Assembly: GCA_966250325.1 (NCBI GenBank) | Contig: CBINGY010000002.1 | Span: forward strand, 124,001-188,000 | Direction: 5' to 3' | DNA: 64,000 nt | From: Jiulongibacter sp966250325 | GTDB taxonomy: Bacteria; Bacteroidota; Bacteroidia; Cytophagales; Spirosomataceae | Part shown: one piece after another, positions 25,680 through 35,037 of the stretch | Layout: each line of letters opens with the position of its first letter | Numbering within the stretch: position 1 is the stretch's first letter | Program-made: the position numbers and the translations under genes | The notes under the pieces: generated by a model | What the model was told of the DNA's origin: nothing | The model's input: only the letters and a program-made list of their open reading frames with translations | Database searches by the model: none

Positions 25680-27653
25680 TCACCGGAATAATTGAGGTGC
25701 CAGATAGGCCAGGTGTTTTCTCCAGAATAAGAATGTGTGCCCACCATCTGTCTCATGGTATTCAAATTTGACACCATTCTTTTTAAGCAGATTCATGGTA
25801 TTTTGATTGTTTGCGTAGGCGAAATCCTCTTTCCCAATGCCTAGCACAAAGCGTTTGAATTCATTTAATGAAGGATTTTTTAATACATCCAAGTGTTTTT
25901 CTTCGATTTCTTTGATCAGATTTTCAAAATATCCGGTACTCATCGGATACACATATCCGAAAAGTTCAGGATTCCATAGGGCCAGATTTAGTGTTTGAAT
26001 TCCCCCCATAGACAAACCGGAAATGGCCCGGTCTTCCCTCTTGCTGGAAACAGGGAAGGTTTTCTCAATAAAGGGAATAATATCTTCTGTAAAATCGCGG
26101 CAAAAGGGGTCGCCGGCGGGCCCTGCACCCATTGAATTTCCTGCAACAGGCGTATGCCCGGCTGGCATTACCACGATCATGGGTTTGAGTTTACCTTCGG
26201 CATACAAGTTATCCAGAATCTGGTGAGCCACGCCGGCGGTGGTCCAGGAGGCATCGTTATCGCCGCCTCCATGCAAAAGATAAAGCACTGGAAGTTTCTT
26301 CGTTTTTACCCACTCGTCGTAACCGGGAGGTAGGTACACGTGCAGCCTTCGGGTAATTCCACCCAGAGATTCCGATGTATACCAAAGCTGCTGCAGTTTA
26401 CCATGCGGCACATCTTTCAGAGACTGAAATTCATTTTCGGGTCCGCTCACTTCAAACAGATTGGAATAGGCTCCGTTGCTTTCTTTTACGCGGCGGTTTT
26501 TAGGGTCCAGGGTACGAATGCCATCCACGGTGAAGTCGTAGGTATAAATATCCGGGATGGCAGCGGAGGGAGTTTGGGCAGACCAGACTCCGCCCGCATC
26601 TTTATTCAAAGTAAGGTTACCTCCGGGGAAATCGCCATTTACTTTCACCTGACTGGCCTCCGGGGCATAGATAGAAAACTGAAGACGGTCTCCTGCAATT
26701 CGTTTGACAGACTGTAGGGTATCGTTTGGGGTAGGGATACGCTGAAACGGCCCCGAAGTAACTTTTGGAGCACTGATAAACCCATGATTTTTCATCCAGT
26801 CGCCCAGTCTGCGGTACCACGAATCTACAGGAAGATTCTGTGTTCTCATACCAAAACCGTGATTCCCTTTCTCGTAGATATGAAGTTCTGCAGGCTGACC
26901 GGCATCAAACCATTTCTTGTAAATATTGATACTATAGGGCATCATTTTGAGGCCGTCATCACCGGCAACGGCAACGAAAATCGGGGTGGTTTTCTGCGGA
27001 ACCTGCGAGCCCAGAATTGCGGGTTCGTAGGCATAAATGGGAGCAACAAAATTCGGTCTGCCGGTTTCTGAAGCCGTATATACCACAGACATGGTAAGGG
27101 TACCGCCTGCAGAAAAACCCATAAATCCAATCTTGTCGGTATCTATATTCAGTTCAGCCGCATGTTTACGTAGATATGTAACAGCAGCTATACCATCAGC
27201 CGTAGCCAGGGGAATGATGGGTTCATTTTCGGCATCGAGAGCTTTGAAGTCCTGCATTTTTGACGAAAGCTCCTTAACAGGGTCATCCGTAAAGCTTCTG
27301 GCTACGCGGTATTTGAGCACAAACGCCGCCACGCCCTGGCTATTCAGCCATTTGGCCACATCTATCCCTTCGCTCTGAATACTGAGGGTGTGGAAGGCCC
27401 CGCCGGGTGCGATAATTACAGCCGTTCCGTTTGCTGCTTCTTTTGGAGGTAAATAGGCGGTAATAGTGGGGTCTGTCACATTATAAACCACCTCAGTATT
27501 AAACAGGTTATGGGTGTTTGTCTGCTCGGTCCAGGTCCAGTTTTCTGAGCCCGGAGCTTTTCCGGGGTAGAGCCTGATCACCTGCTGGCTGACACTTTCG
27601 TGAGAATACCCCAGGAATAGGAAAATACAAATAATGAATCGTTGAAGGTTCAT
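25680..27653 (-). CDS. Secreted bimodular carbohydrate esterase (BD-FAE/acetylxylan esterase-like plus CE1-like)
   Basis: 657 residues with a signal peptide (to about 22). Two alpha/beta-hydrolase domains lie in one chain. The first (~25-300) has the elbow GFSAG with Ser181 and IAPGGAFHTL as oxyanion region. Next comes a CBM48/E-set-like linker domain (~305-395). The second (~400-657) has LLHGGGDND, the elbow SGLSMGG with Ser548, and a late His639 in GHTFLF, which is the CE1 esterase layout. Such fusions strip acetyl and feruloyl or methyl groups from plant polysaccharides. It is divergent from the GH78 gene, which suggests joint work on pectin-type glycans. Confidence 0.85.
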   Translation of the reverse strand: MNLQRFIICIFLFLGYSHESVSQQVIRLYPGKAPGSENWTWTEQTNTHNLFNTEVVYNVTDPTITAYLPPKEAANGTAVIIAPGGAFHTLSIQSEGIDVAKWLNSQGVAAFVLKYRVARSFTDDPVKELSSKMQDFKALDAENEPIIPLATADGIAAVTYLRKHAAELNIDTDKIGFMGFSAGGTLTMSVVYTASETGRPNFVAPIYAYEPAILGSQVPQKTTPIFVAVAGDDGLKMMPYSINIYKKWFDAGQPAELHIYEKGNHGFGMRTQNLPVDSWYRRLGDWMKNHGFISAPKVTSGPFQRIPTPNDTLQSVKRIAGDRLQFSIYAPEASQVKVNGDFPGGNLTLNKDAGGVWSAQTPSAAIPDIYTYDFTVDGIRTLDPKNRRVKESNGAYSNLFEVSGPENEFQSLKDVPHGKLQQLWYTSESLGGITRRLHVYLPPGYDEWVKTKKLPVLYLLHGGGDNDASWTTAGVAHQILDNLYAEGKLKPMIVVMPAGHTPVAGNSMGAGPAGDPFCRDFTEDIIPFIEKTFPVSSKREDRAISGLSMGGIQTLNLALWNPELFGYVYPMSTGYFENLIKEIEEKHLDVLKNPSLNEFKRFVLGIGKEDFAYANNQNTMNLLKKNGVKFEYHETDGGHTFLFWRKHLAYLAPQLFR

Positions 27654-27881
27654 AAGAGAAATAGGTTAATCAGGTTGAAGGTACTGGTTTTGGGAGGATT
27701 GTTGTACAACTCTATTTTTCAAAATTATATTATCCGACGATCCATTGGTATTTATCTATGTGATTGTCTTAAAAGCGGACAATCGGTGATTTTACAGATT
27801 CAGTCCATGAATAGATAAGGATAGGCTAGGTAGGCTGTTAGATTGAGCTTCGTAAATTTGAGCAATTACCCGAATACGAAA

Positions 27882-30800
27882 ATGATCAAAGCCCTTGTTT
27901 CACTTCTGTTATTTCTCTGTCAGTTCACGCTTTTTGCCCGGTTTAGCGTAGAAAATCTGAAGGTGAACTATGAAAGTACTCCTTTGGGTACCGACGAGCC
28001 TACACCTCAATTTTCCTGGCAAATGAAAAGTGAGACGAATGAAAGGGGGCTGGAGCAATCTGCTTGGCAAATCATTGTGAAGGAGGAAAATCAACGTATC
28101 GTTTGGGATACCGGAAAGAAAGCCGGGAGCGTTTCTCATGGAATTCAATATCAGGGAGCAAAACTTCAGGCAGTAACCCGGTATACCTGGGAAGTTCTGG
28201 TATGGGATGGAAAAGGCGAAAAGGCCCGGGCGTCCTCTTGGTTTGAAACGGGTCTGATGAATCCATCCCAAAGTGCCTGGAACGGAGCCGCCTGGATAGG
28301 TGGAGGAGATGAAGATCTCATCTTTTATCCGCACTATCAGTCCGTATTCAAACTGAGTTTTGGTATTCAACTCGATGAGCCTTCACGCTCCACGCGGGCT
28401 TCGTTTGTTTTTGGTGCCAACGATACCCGGCTTTCTAATAAATACCTGAACCTCATGGCGGTACAGCGTGGCCACAATGAGAGTTATGTGGCCCTTGAGC
28501 TTGATATCTCGGGTCTTCAAAAGACAGAAGGACAAGCCCGACTGGCCATTTACAGGGTAGGATATACGCAGTCTGACAGCGAAAAAACGCCATTTAAAAC
28601 CCTGGATATACCATTAAGCCTGATCAATAAGACAAATGCCTATCAAAAGCATCAGATTTTTGCCGACTGTAACTTTGGTTTGTTTGAATTTTATATCAAT
28701 AGTCATGATGAAAGCCACAAACTTAGCGATCCGTCTTCGGGTCCGGCTCCGGCATTCGGTGCCCGGGGCATAAACTTGAATCCGGTAGGATCTGGCAATA
28801 ACTTTATCAGCTTTCCCATGCTGGCCGATATGGGTTTCAAAACAGGAGAAGGTCAGAAAGCTTATTTTTCTGAACTGACTGTTCGTCATTACAGAAAACC
28901 AGGCAATATGATTTTCAATGATGAAAAGGCAACAGCTTTCGACGGAGTTCCCTCCAAAAACGGGGCATATGAAGTAGGAGCAAATACCCTGGTAACAAGA
29001 AATCTGAGCCGAAATTCTGCTCCTATGCTTCGGACAGAGTTTGCACTTGGGGCTAAAAAAATAAAAAAAGCCCGCCTTTACGTGACTGCCAGAGGTATTT
29101 ATGAGCTCTATCTGAATGGGAAACGGGTAGGAGAAGATTACTTCAATCCGGGCCTCACGCAGTACAACAAGCATCACATGTACCAAACGTACGACCTCAC
29201 CGATCAGCTCAAGGCCGGAACAAAAAATGCACTGGGTGCCTGGCTGGGAGAAGGATGGTGGAGCGGGAATATCACGTACGGTGGTGAAAACTGGAATTTC
29301 TTTGGCGACAGACAGACGCTGTTGGCTCAGTTGGTGATCGCGTTTTCAGATGGTTCCAGTCAGATTATCACATCAAACGATAAAGACTGGAAGCTTTATA
29401 CGGAAGGGCCAGTTTTGGTGGGCTCATTTTTTCAGGGAGAAGTATATGACGCTACCCGGGAAACCGACGGATGGGCCTCCCCGGGTTTTGACGATACCTC
29501 CTGGAAAAAGGCTCAGGTGGTGCCATTAGAGGGCTCCGCATTTATGGAGGAGAACCCCGGCCCACGTTCTTTGCAGCTTACATATGACGATATGCAGTTG
29601 GTAGCCCAAACCGGTGAGAATGCCCGGGTAGTCAAAAGCCTGACAGCAGCTACTATTTCTGAGCCCCGTTCCGGAATTTTCGTTTATGACATGGCTCAGA
29701 ATATGGTGGGAATTCCCAAAATTCAGATCAGAAACGGAAAAAAAGGAACTGTAATTAATTTGAGGTACGCTGAAGTTCTCTACCCCAATCTACCTGAATA
29801 TAAAGGAAACGAGGGGATGATCATGCTGGAAAATATTCGGGCGGCATTATCACAAGACCGCTATGTGCTAAAGGGTGGAGACGAAATTATTCAGCCGCAT
29901 TTTACCTTTCATGGATACAGATATCTGGAAATTTCGGGTATAGAAAAAGCCTTGCCAGTGGAGGATGTTAAAGGTCTGGTTATCAGTTCGGTGAACGAGT
30001 TATCGTCTCGCTATAGTACAAACAATGAAAAAGTGAATAAACTTTGGGAGAACATAACCTGGTCATTGAGGGGCAATTTTCTGTCTATTCCCACAGATTG
30101 CAATCAGCGAAATGAGCGTATGGGCTGGAGTGGAGATATCAATGTTTTCTCTAAAGCAGCCACTTTTCTCACCCAATCAAACAGCTTTCTTAGAAGGCAT
30201 CTGATGGCTATGCGTGATATTCAACCCCCCAGCGGCAGGTTTACAGATGTGGCTCCGGTAGGAGGCGGTTTTGGTGGTACGCTATGGGGAAGTGCCGGTG
30301 TGGTAGTGGCCTGGGAAACCTGGCGGCAATACGGCGATATTCAGTTACTCGGTGAGCATTATGATGCCATGAAAAAGTACATGGCCTTTCTGGAAACAAA
30401 GGTAAATGAGGAAGGAATTCTGAATGAAGGCCCGCTGGGAGACTGGTTAAGCCCGGAAGGAAACAAAAACGATAACACGCTTTTCTGGATGGCCTACTTT
30501 GCCTATGATCTGGAACTCATGGCAAAAATGGGGGAGGCTTTGGGCAATCAAACTGAGGCGGCCGCCTTCTCCAAGAGAAGTGCAGAGATAAAGAAGAAGT
30601 TCAATAAAGTCTATGTGGACCAAGCCTCAGGAAAAACGATCAAATCAGGTATACAAACCGGATTTATGGGAGCTCCTAACGAACGTGACACCCGGAAGGG
30701 TACCGGTAAAGGTGACATTATTGATACACAGGCTTCATATGCTATTCCCTTAGCTTTGGGTACCTTCGATGACCAAAACCGGAAAGCTGCCATAAACCAC

Positions 30801-31451
30801 TTAAGCCAGGCCATTACCCGAAAGAGCGTAGATGACGGAGGAGTTGAAAGACCGGAATATTCACTTATGGCAGGGTTCATTGGCACGGCTTCCATCAGTG
30901 AGGCACTTTCTGAGAATGGAAGAGATGATCTGGCTTATAAACTGCTGGTTAATGAACAGTACCCATCATGGCTATATTCGGTAGTAAATGGAGCCACTAC
31001 CATCTGGGAGCGACTAAACAGCTATACCGTGGAGAACGGATTCGGGGGTAATAACAGCATGAATTCCTTTAATCATTATTCCTTTGGGGCTGTGGCGGCA
31101 TGGATGTACAATTATTCGCTGGGGATTCAGCGGGATCCGGAGGAGCCGGGATTCAGGCATTTTGTGCTAAAGCCCGCTGTTGATCCTAACAGGGAAATTA
31201 CCTCGGCAGAAGGTTACTATGATTCCATGTACGGACGTGTAGAAAGTGCCTGGAAACAGACCGATGGAAAAGTAACATTCACCTTTACAGTGCCTGCCAA
31301 TAGCTCGGCGGATCTTTATTTGCCGGGAGGCATGGCACAGATTACCGAGCAGGGCAAATCGGTTTCAACCTGGTCTGGAGTGAAAGAGACCGACGGGAAA
31401 ACTCTGATTCCGTTGAAGTCTGGAAAATATACTTTTGAGCTTAAGCGGTAA
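27882..31451 (+). CDS. Secreted alpha-L-rhamnosidase, GH78
   Basis: 1189 residues from ATG 27882, which gives a proper signal peptide (MIKALVSLLLFLCQFTLFA); a TTG 13 codons upstream is in frame but adds a poor leader. Order: Ig-like start (FSVENLKVNYE, typical of the family), a concanavalin-like insert, the Bac_rhamnosid_N-type sandwich (ARLYVTARGIYELYLNGKRV), then the (alpha/alpha)6 barrel with the key acidic motif DCNQRNERMGWSGD around residue 739, and a closing beta domain. It cuts terminal alpha-L-rhamnose from pectin side chains or glycosides. It is divergent from the bimodular esterase and convergent with the ligase operon. Confidence 0.92.
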   Translation: MIKALVSLLLFLCQFTLFARFSVENLKVNYESTPLGTDEPTPQFSWQMKSETNERGLEQSAWQIIVKEENQRIVWDTGKKAGSVSHGIQYQGAKLQAVTRYTWEVLVWDGKGEKARASSWFETGLMNPSQSAWNGAAWIGGGDEDLIFYPHYQSVFKLSFGIQLDEPSRSTRASFVFGANDTRLSNKYLNLMAVQRGHNESYVALELDISGLQKTEGQARLAIYRVGYTQSDSEKTPFKTLDIPLSLINKTNAYQKHQIFADCNFGLFEFYINSHDESHKLSDPSSGPAPAFGARGINLNPVGSGNNFISFPMLADMGFKTGEGQKAYFSELTVRHYRKPGNMIFNDEKATAFDGVPSKNGAYEVGANTLVTRNLSRNSAPMLRTEFALGAKKIKKARLYVTARGIYELYLNGKRVGEDYFNPGLTQYNKHHMYQTYDLTDQLKAGTKNALGAWLGEGWWSGNITYGGENWNFFGDRQTLLAQLVIAFSDGSSQIITSNDKDWKLYTEGPVLVGSFFQGEVYDATRETDGWASPGFDDTSWKKAQVVPLEGSAFMEENPGPRSLQLTYDDMQLVAQTGENARVVKSLTAATISEPRSGIFVYDMAQNMVGIPKIQIRNGKKGTVINLRYAEVLYPNLPEYKGNEGMIMLENIRAALSQDRYVLKGGDEIIQPHFTFHGYRYLEISGIEKALPVEDVKGLVISSVNELSSRYSTNNEKVNKLWENITWSLRGNFLSIPTDCNQRNERMGWSGDINVFSKAATFLTQSNSFLRRHLMAMRDIQPPSGRFTDVAPVGGGFGGTLWGSAGVVVAWETWRQYGDIQLLGEHYDAMKKYMAFLETKVNEEGILNEGPLGDWLSPEGNKNDNTLFWMAYFAYDLELMAKMGEALGNQTEAAAFSKRSAEIKKKFNKVYVDQASGKTIKSGIQTGFMGAPNERDTRKGTGKGDIIDTQASYAIPLALGTFDDQNRKAAINHLSQAITRKSVDDGGVERPEYSLMAGFIGTASISEALSENGRDDLAYKLLVNEQYPSWLYSVVNGATTIWERLNSYTVENGFGGNNSMNSFNHYSFGAVAAWMYNYSLGIQRDPEEPGFRHFVLKPAVDPNREITSAEGYYDSMYGRVESAWKQTDGKVTFTFTVPANSSADLYLPGGMAQITEQGKSVSTWSGVKETDGKTLIPLKSGKYTFELKR

Positions 31452-31475
31452 TTCCTCGTAAAAGGCATTTGATTT

Positions 31476-33434
31476 TCAGAACAGGTAGGGCTTAAGAACC
31501 GATTCCCGTAAGTGTTCATATCCGGCTAAAGATTCCGGGTTTTTCATAGTTCCGGTATTGGCTGCTTTTTCTATGGCGGTGCCCAGCAAAATCTTTTTGA
31601 CCGGTGCCTCCATTTTCTTGCCGCTTAGAGTGTAAGGAATGTCGTTTACCTCAATAATGGTATCAGGAACATGTCTCGGTGAATAGGTTTTTCTCAAACT
31701 GGCGTTTATTTCTTCTATCAGTCTATTATTCAGCGTTTCTCCCTCACGCATTTTGATAAACAAGGGCATAAAATGTTCCCCGTTTTTCTTTTCAATATTG
31801 ACTATGAGGCTATCTGATATTCCTGAAATTTTATCCAGAACCCGGTAAATTTCGGCAGTACCTATTCGTATTCCGTTCCGGTTGAGTGTAGCATCTGATC
31901 TCCCGGAAATAATGAGCGTTTTGCGGTTTGTTATGGTAAGCCAGTCGCCATGTCGCCAGATTTCCGGAAACATTTCGAAGTAGCTTTCCCGGTATTTTTC
32001 AAAAGTTTCATCGCCCCAGAAATAGACAGGCATGGATGGCATCGGCTTTTTTATGACCATTTCGCCTTCCACTTCTGAAACCGTGTTTCCGTTTTCATCA
32101 AAAGAATCAACGGCAGCTCCAAGGCATGCCCTCTGAATTTCGCCCTGATAGACAGGTAATGTAGGAACTCCGCCCACAAATGCGGTACAAAGATCAGTTC
32201 CTCCACTCATCGACGCTATCCAGAGAGGGTCTTTCACCTGCTCTTTCAACCAGGCAAAACCTTCCGGCGGGAGGGGGGCTCCTGTGGAACTAACAGATCG
32301 CAGACTGGTCAGCAAGGAGAAGTCTTTGGGCGAAAGTCCCGCTTTCTTACAAGATAAGATATAGGGAGCCGAAGTCCCGAAGTGCGAAATATCCGCTTCG
32401 TCAACGAGTTTCCAGAGCGTACCCAAATCAGGATAGGAAGGGCTTCCATCGTACAAAACTAGTACACCACCAGCCAATAAGACGCTCTGAACGAAATTCC
32501 ACATCATCCAGCCAGTGGTAGAAAACCAAAAGTAACGTTCACCGGGTTTGAGGTCATTATGAAACGTAAGGTATTTGAGGTGTTCCAGCAGAATTCCGCC
32601 CTGCGAATGCGTAATGGCTTTGGGTTTACCTGTAGTACCCGAGCTGTACAGAATCCAGATGGGGTGCACAAAATCCACAAATTCATACGGGATAGATCGC
32701 TCGCTGTTCTCTTTCATTATTTGCGACCATTCCAGAGAATGTTCTACGTTTTCATTGTGCTGGGTTAAGATAGCGGCTTTAACAGAAGGGAGATTTTGAA
32801 GTAAATGATTAACCGTTTCAGTTCGGTCAAATTCCCGGCCATTGTACGTATAATGCGTGACAGCAAGTAACACCTTCGGTTCAGTGAGCTGGAAACGTTC
32901 CAAAACACTTTCTGCCCCGAAATCTGGTGAAGCACTGGTCCAGATGGCACCCAGAGCTACGGTGGCCAGCATCCCAATGGTTGCTTCCGGTAGATTGGGA
33001 AGGTACGCAGCCACACGATCCCCTTTTGTAACACCCAGTGATTTTAGCTTATGTGCCAAAGCGGCCACCTGAGCCTCCAGTTCCTGCCATGAAATGCTTT
33101 GGAGTGGTTGACTTTCATTTCGATAAAGTATAGCCGGGTACGCTGTTGACTTTTTACGAAAGACCTGGTACGTATAATTTAAGGTAGCTCCGGTAAACCA
33201 TCTGGTATAGGGCATGGCATGAGGTGAAATGATTTCCTCTGCCGGAGTATTTAGGTAAATATTAAAATATCTAATCAGGCTTTCCCAGAATACGTCCGGC
33301 TCATTGACAGACCATTCCCAGAGCTCGTCATATTCGGTGAAAGATCGTTGATAATTTTCCTTTAACCATCGCATATAAATGCTCAGGTTCGAGGTTTCAA
33401 TGCTGGGGGGGTCAGGTTTCCAGAGTATTTCCAT
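31476..33434 (-). CDS. Acetoacetate--CoA ligase (acetoacetyl-CoA synthetase) type enzyme
   Basis: 652 residues, the family's usual length. The N-terminal ACS cap is followed by the AMP-binding core with the P-loop ILYSSGTTGKPKAITHS, a glycine-rich TGWMMWNFVQ helix characteristic of acetoacetyl-CoA synthetases, and DATLNRNGIRIGTAEIYRVL in the C-terminal hinge, with a Lys in the TLSGKKMEAPVKKIL end. It activates acetoacetate or a related 3-oxo acid to the CoA ester at the cost of ATP. It is last in a five-gene operon and shares one base with the end of the AtuA small-domain gene. The substrate may differ from acetoacetate, given its neighbours. Confidence 0.88.
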   Translation of the reverse strand: MEILWKPDPPSIETSNLSIYMRWLKENYQRSFTEYDELWEWSVNEPDVFWESLIRYFNIYLNTPAEEIISPHAMPYTRWFTGATLNYTYQVFRKKSTAYPAILYRNESQPLQSISWQELEAQVAALAHKLKSLGVTKGDRVAAYLPNLPEATIGMLATVALGAIWTSASPDFGAESVLERFQLTEPKVLLAVTHYTYNGREFDRTETVNHLLQNLPSVKAAILTQHNENVEHSLEWSQIMKENSERSIPYEFVDFVHPIWILYSSGTTGKPKAITHSQGGILLEHLKYLTFHNDLKPGERYFWFSTTGWMMWNFVQSVLLAGGVLVLYDGSPSYPDLGTLWKLVDEADISHFGTSAPYILSCKKAGLSPKDFSLLTSLRSVSSTGAPLPPEGFAWLKEQVKDPLWIASMSGGTDLCTAFVGGVPTLPVYQGEIQRACLGAAVDSFDENGNTVSEVEGEMVIKKPMPSMPVYFWGDETFEKYRESYFEMFPEIWRHGDWLTITNRKTLIISGRSDATLNRNGIRIGTAEIYRVLDKISGISDSLIVNIEKKNGEHFMPLFIKMREGETLNNRLIEEINASLRKTYSPRHVPDTIIEVNDIPYTLSGKKMEAPVKKILLGTAIEKAANTGTMKNPESLAGYEHLRESVLKPYLF

Positions 33435-33733
33435 TAGATTTCTATTTCCAGCAAGGCAGAGCTAAAGCATTTTCCATGAGTATCAATAGCAAGTGAGGTA
33501 GTTACTCCACCCGCAAGAGCATCGTAACAAACAAATTGCAGGGCGGAAATATTGGGGAGTTCAAACCGCTTAATTTCACCTTTAAGATGTTCTTTCAAGT
33601 GATTTTTTACCAGTTCAACTGTTACTTTTTCGCAAAGTAACTCAAAATGGTTTTCATCAAAAGGGATTAACGAAAGTGTTGAAACATTGCCTTTGTCACC
33701 GGCCCGGCTGTGGGCTATTTCGTAAAGTTTCAT
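33434..33733 (-). CDS. AtuA-like C-terminal (ferredoxin-fold-like) domain protein, separate subunit
   Basis: 99 residues from ATG at 33733. A longer frame reaches back to 33901 but that part lies inside the AtuA gene in another frame and is rejected. The sequence (LYEIAHSRAGDKGNVSTLSL, NISALQFVCYDALAGGVTTS) matches the small C-terminal domain found fused to DUF1446/AtuA in many bacteria. Its ATG overlaps the AtuA stop (ATGA), so the pair is translationally coupled and surely forms one complex. The chemistry is not established for this family. Confidence 0.82.
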   Translation of the reverse strand: MKLYEIAHSRAGDKGNVSTLSLIPFDENHFELLCEKVTVELVKNHLKEHLKGEIKRFELPNISALQFVCYDALAGGVTTSLAIDTHGKCFSSALLEIEI

Positions 33734-35034
33734 CCCAGTAAAAACGTTTGAGGTTTGACCAGATCTTTTGGAAGATAAACCGAGTGAATTCCGATAACTT
33801 CTTTGCTGTATTTTCTTACGCCACCACCACCCGCAGGGCCGTTGGTGTACAAAGCTTCTACTTCTTCTCCAATCAGATTGGCTGCTTCCATATTTTTGCA
33901 TTTGGCTGCCACCCGAAGTCGTATCTCCGGTGCTTTTCCGGTGGGCTTCCCTTTCACGATGGAATCCTGGCCGATAAAGTCAAACCGGATATCTGAATCT
34001 TCGAATTTCATTCGTTGTTTCAGGATTTCAGCGGCTAAGACGGCTCTTTCCATGGCATCGTAACCCGTGTAAGAAATCTCGCCTTCTCCCAGAAAAAAGG
34101 CACGGTAGCCTACACTTACTTTAAGAGTCTCGGGGGCAGATTGGCCTGTGCCGCCAGAAACCCGAACCACATTTTCTGCAAGTTGCTCAAGACGAACCGT
34201 ACTGAAGTTGGCAGAAATGTCCGGGGTTTTATAGGCAAACGGGTCAATTACTTCATACAATAGTTGCTCTTTGACCGCGGCAAGGCAAAGTGATCCACCT
34301 GTGCCATCCACCTTTTTGAAGGTTGCTGTTCCATTTGATTCTATTTCAGCAAACGGATGGCCTAGATTTGCAGGATCGGGAACCCGTTTTCGTCCGGAAT
34401 CCATGAAATATCCACCGGTAAGTTGTCCGGCACATTCGAGTAAATGCCCGATAACTGTTCCTTGTCCTAATTCATTGTCGCTTTTCCACCCGAATTCATG
34501 AATAAGGGGTGCAAGAAACAGCGAAGGATCTGCCACCCGGCCGGTAATTATTATCTGAGCCTCCTGTTTCAACGCCTCGAGGATACCTTCCACGCCGAGG
34601 TAGGCATTGGCAGAAATAAGTTCGCCCGATTCCCGAATGGGCCTTTGGGTTTCGCTGGCCGGTTCCTCGCCGCTTAATTTGTCGAGCACATCATCTCCGT
34701 AAACAGCAGCCACTTTGAGTTTGAAACCTGCATTTTCTGCAAAAGTCTTTACCTTTTTTGCTGCGGCTATAGGGTTTGCAGCACCCATGTTGGTGATGAG
34801 CGTGATCTTATTTTTGACAAGTAGGGGAAGAAGGCTACTTATTCTTCTCTCAAGAAACGGATCATAACCCGCTTCCGGATTCTGAAGTTTTTGCTTTTGA
34901 GCCAAAGCGATGGTTCTTTCTGCAAGGCATTCCAGTACCAGATAATCAAGTCCGGCTTTTTCTGCCAGAATTAATGCCGGTTCCAGCCTGTCTCCTGAAA
35001 ACCCCGCCCCGCATCCTATTTTTATATTTTTCAT
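33730..35034 (-). CDS. AtuA family protein (DUF1446), acyclic terpene utilisation type
   Basis: 434 residues, cytoplasmic. The N-terminal half has the family pattern IGCGAGFSGDRLEPALILAEKAGLDYLVL, with LITNMGAANP and GRVADPSLFLAPLIHEFGW further on. Members act in branched-chain or acyclic terpenoid acid catabolism and probably handle acyl-CoA intermediates, but no reaction is firmly known. Here the usual C-terminal domain is a separate gene overlapping by four bases. The transporter gene begins three bases upstream, and an acetoacetyl-CoA synthetase-like gene follows, which points to degradation of an organic acid. Confidence 0.85.
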   Translation of the reverse strand: MKNIKIGCGAGFSGDRLEPALILAEKAGLDYLVLECLAERTIALAQKQKLQNPEAGYDPFLERRISSLLPLLVKNKITLITNMGAANPIAAAKKVKTFAENAGFKLKVAAVYGDDVLDKLSGEEPASETQRPIRESGELISANAYLGVEGILEALKQEAQIIITGRVADPSLFLAPLIHEFGWKSDNELGQGTVIGHLLECAGQLTGGYFMDSGRKRVPDPANLGHPFAEIESNGTATFKKVDGTGGSLCLAAVKEQLLYEVIDPFAYKTPDISANFSTVRLEQLAENVVRVSGGTGQSAPETLKVSVGYRAFFLGEGEISYTGYDAMERAVLAAEILKQRMKFEDSDIRFDFIGQDSIVKGKPTGKAPEIRLRVAAKCKNMEAANLIGEEVEALYTNGPAGGGGVRKYSKEVIGIHSVYLPKDLVKPQTFLLG

Positions 35035-35037
35035 AAG

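Noticed and set aside
28614..29186. 190-codon minus-strand frame inside the GH78 gene
   Set aside because: It is antisense to a clear coding region, has low-complexity Cys/Phe/Ile-rich sequence and no recognisable domain.
33734..33901. N-terminal extension of the small AtuA-domain gene
   Set aside because: This part lies within the AtuA coding region in another frame and has no resemblance to the family; ATG 33733 with the ATGA overlap explains the gene.
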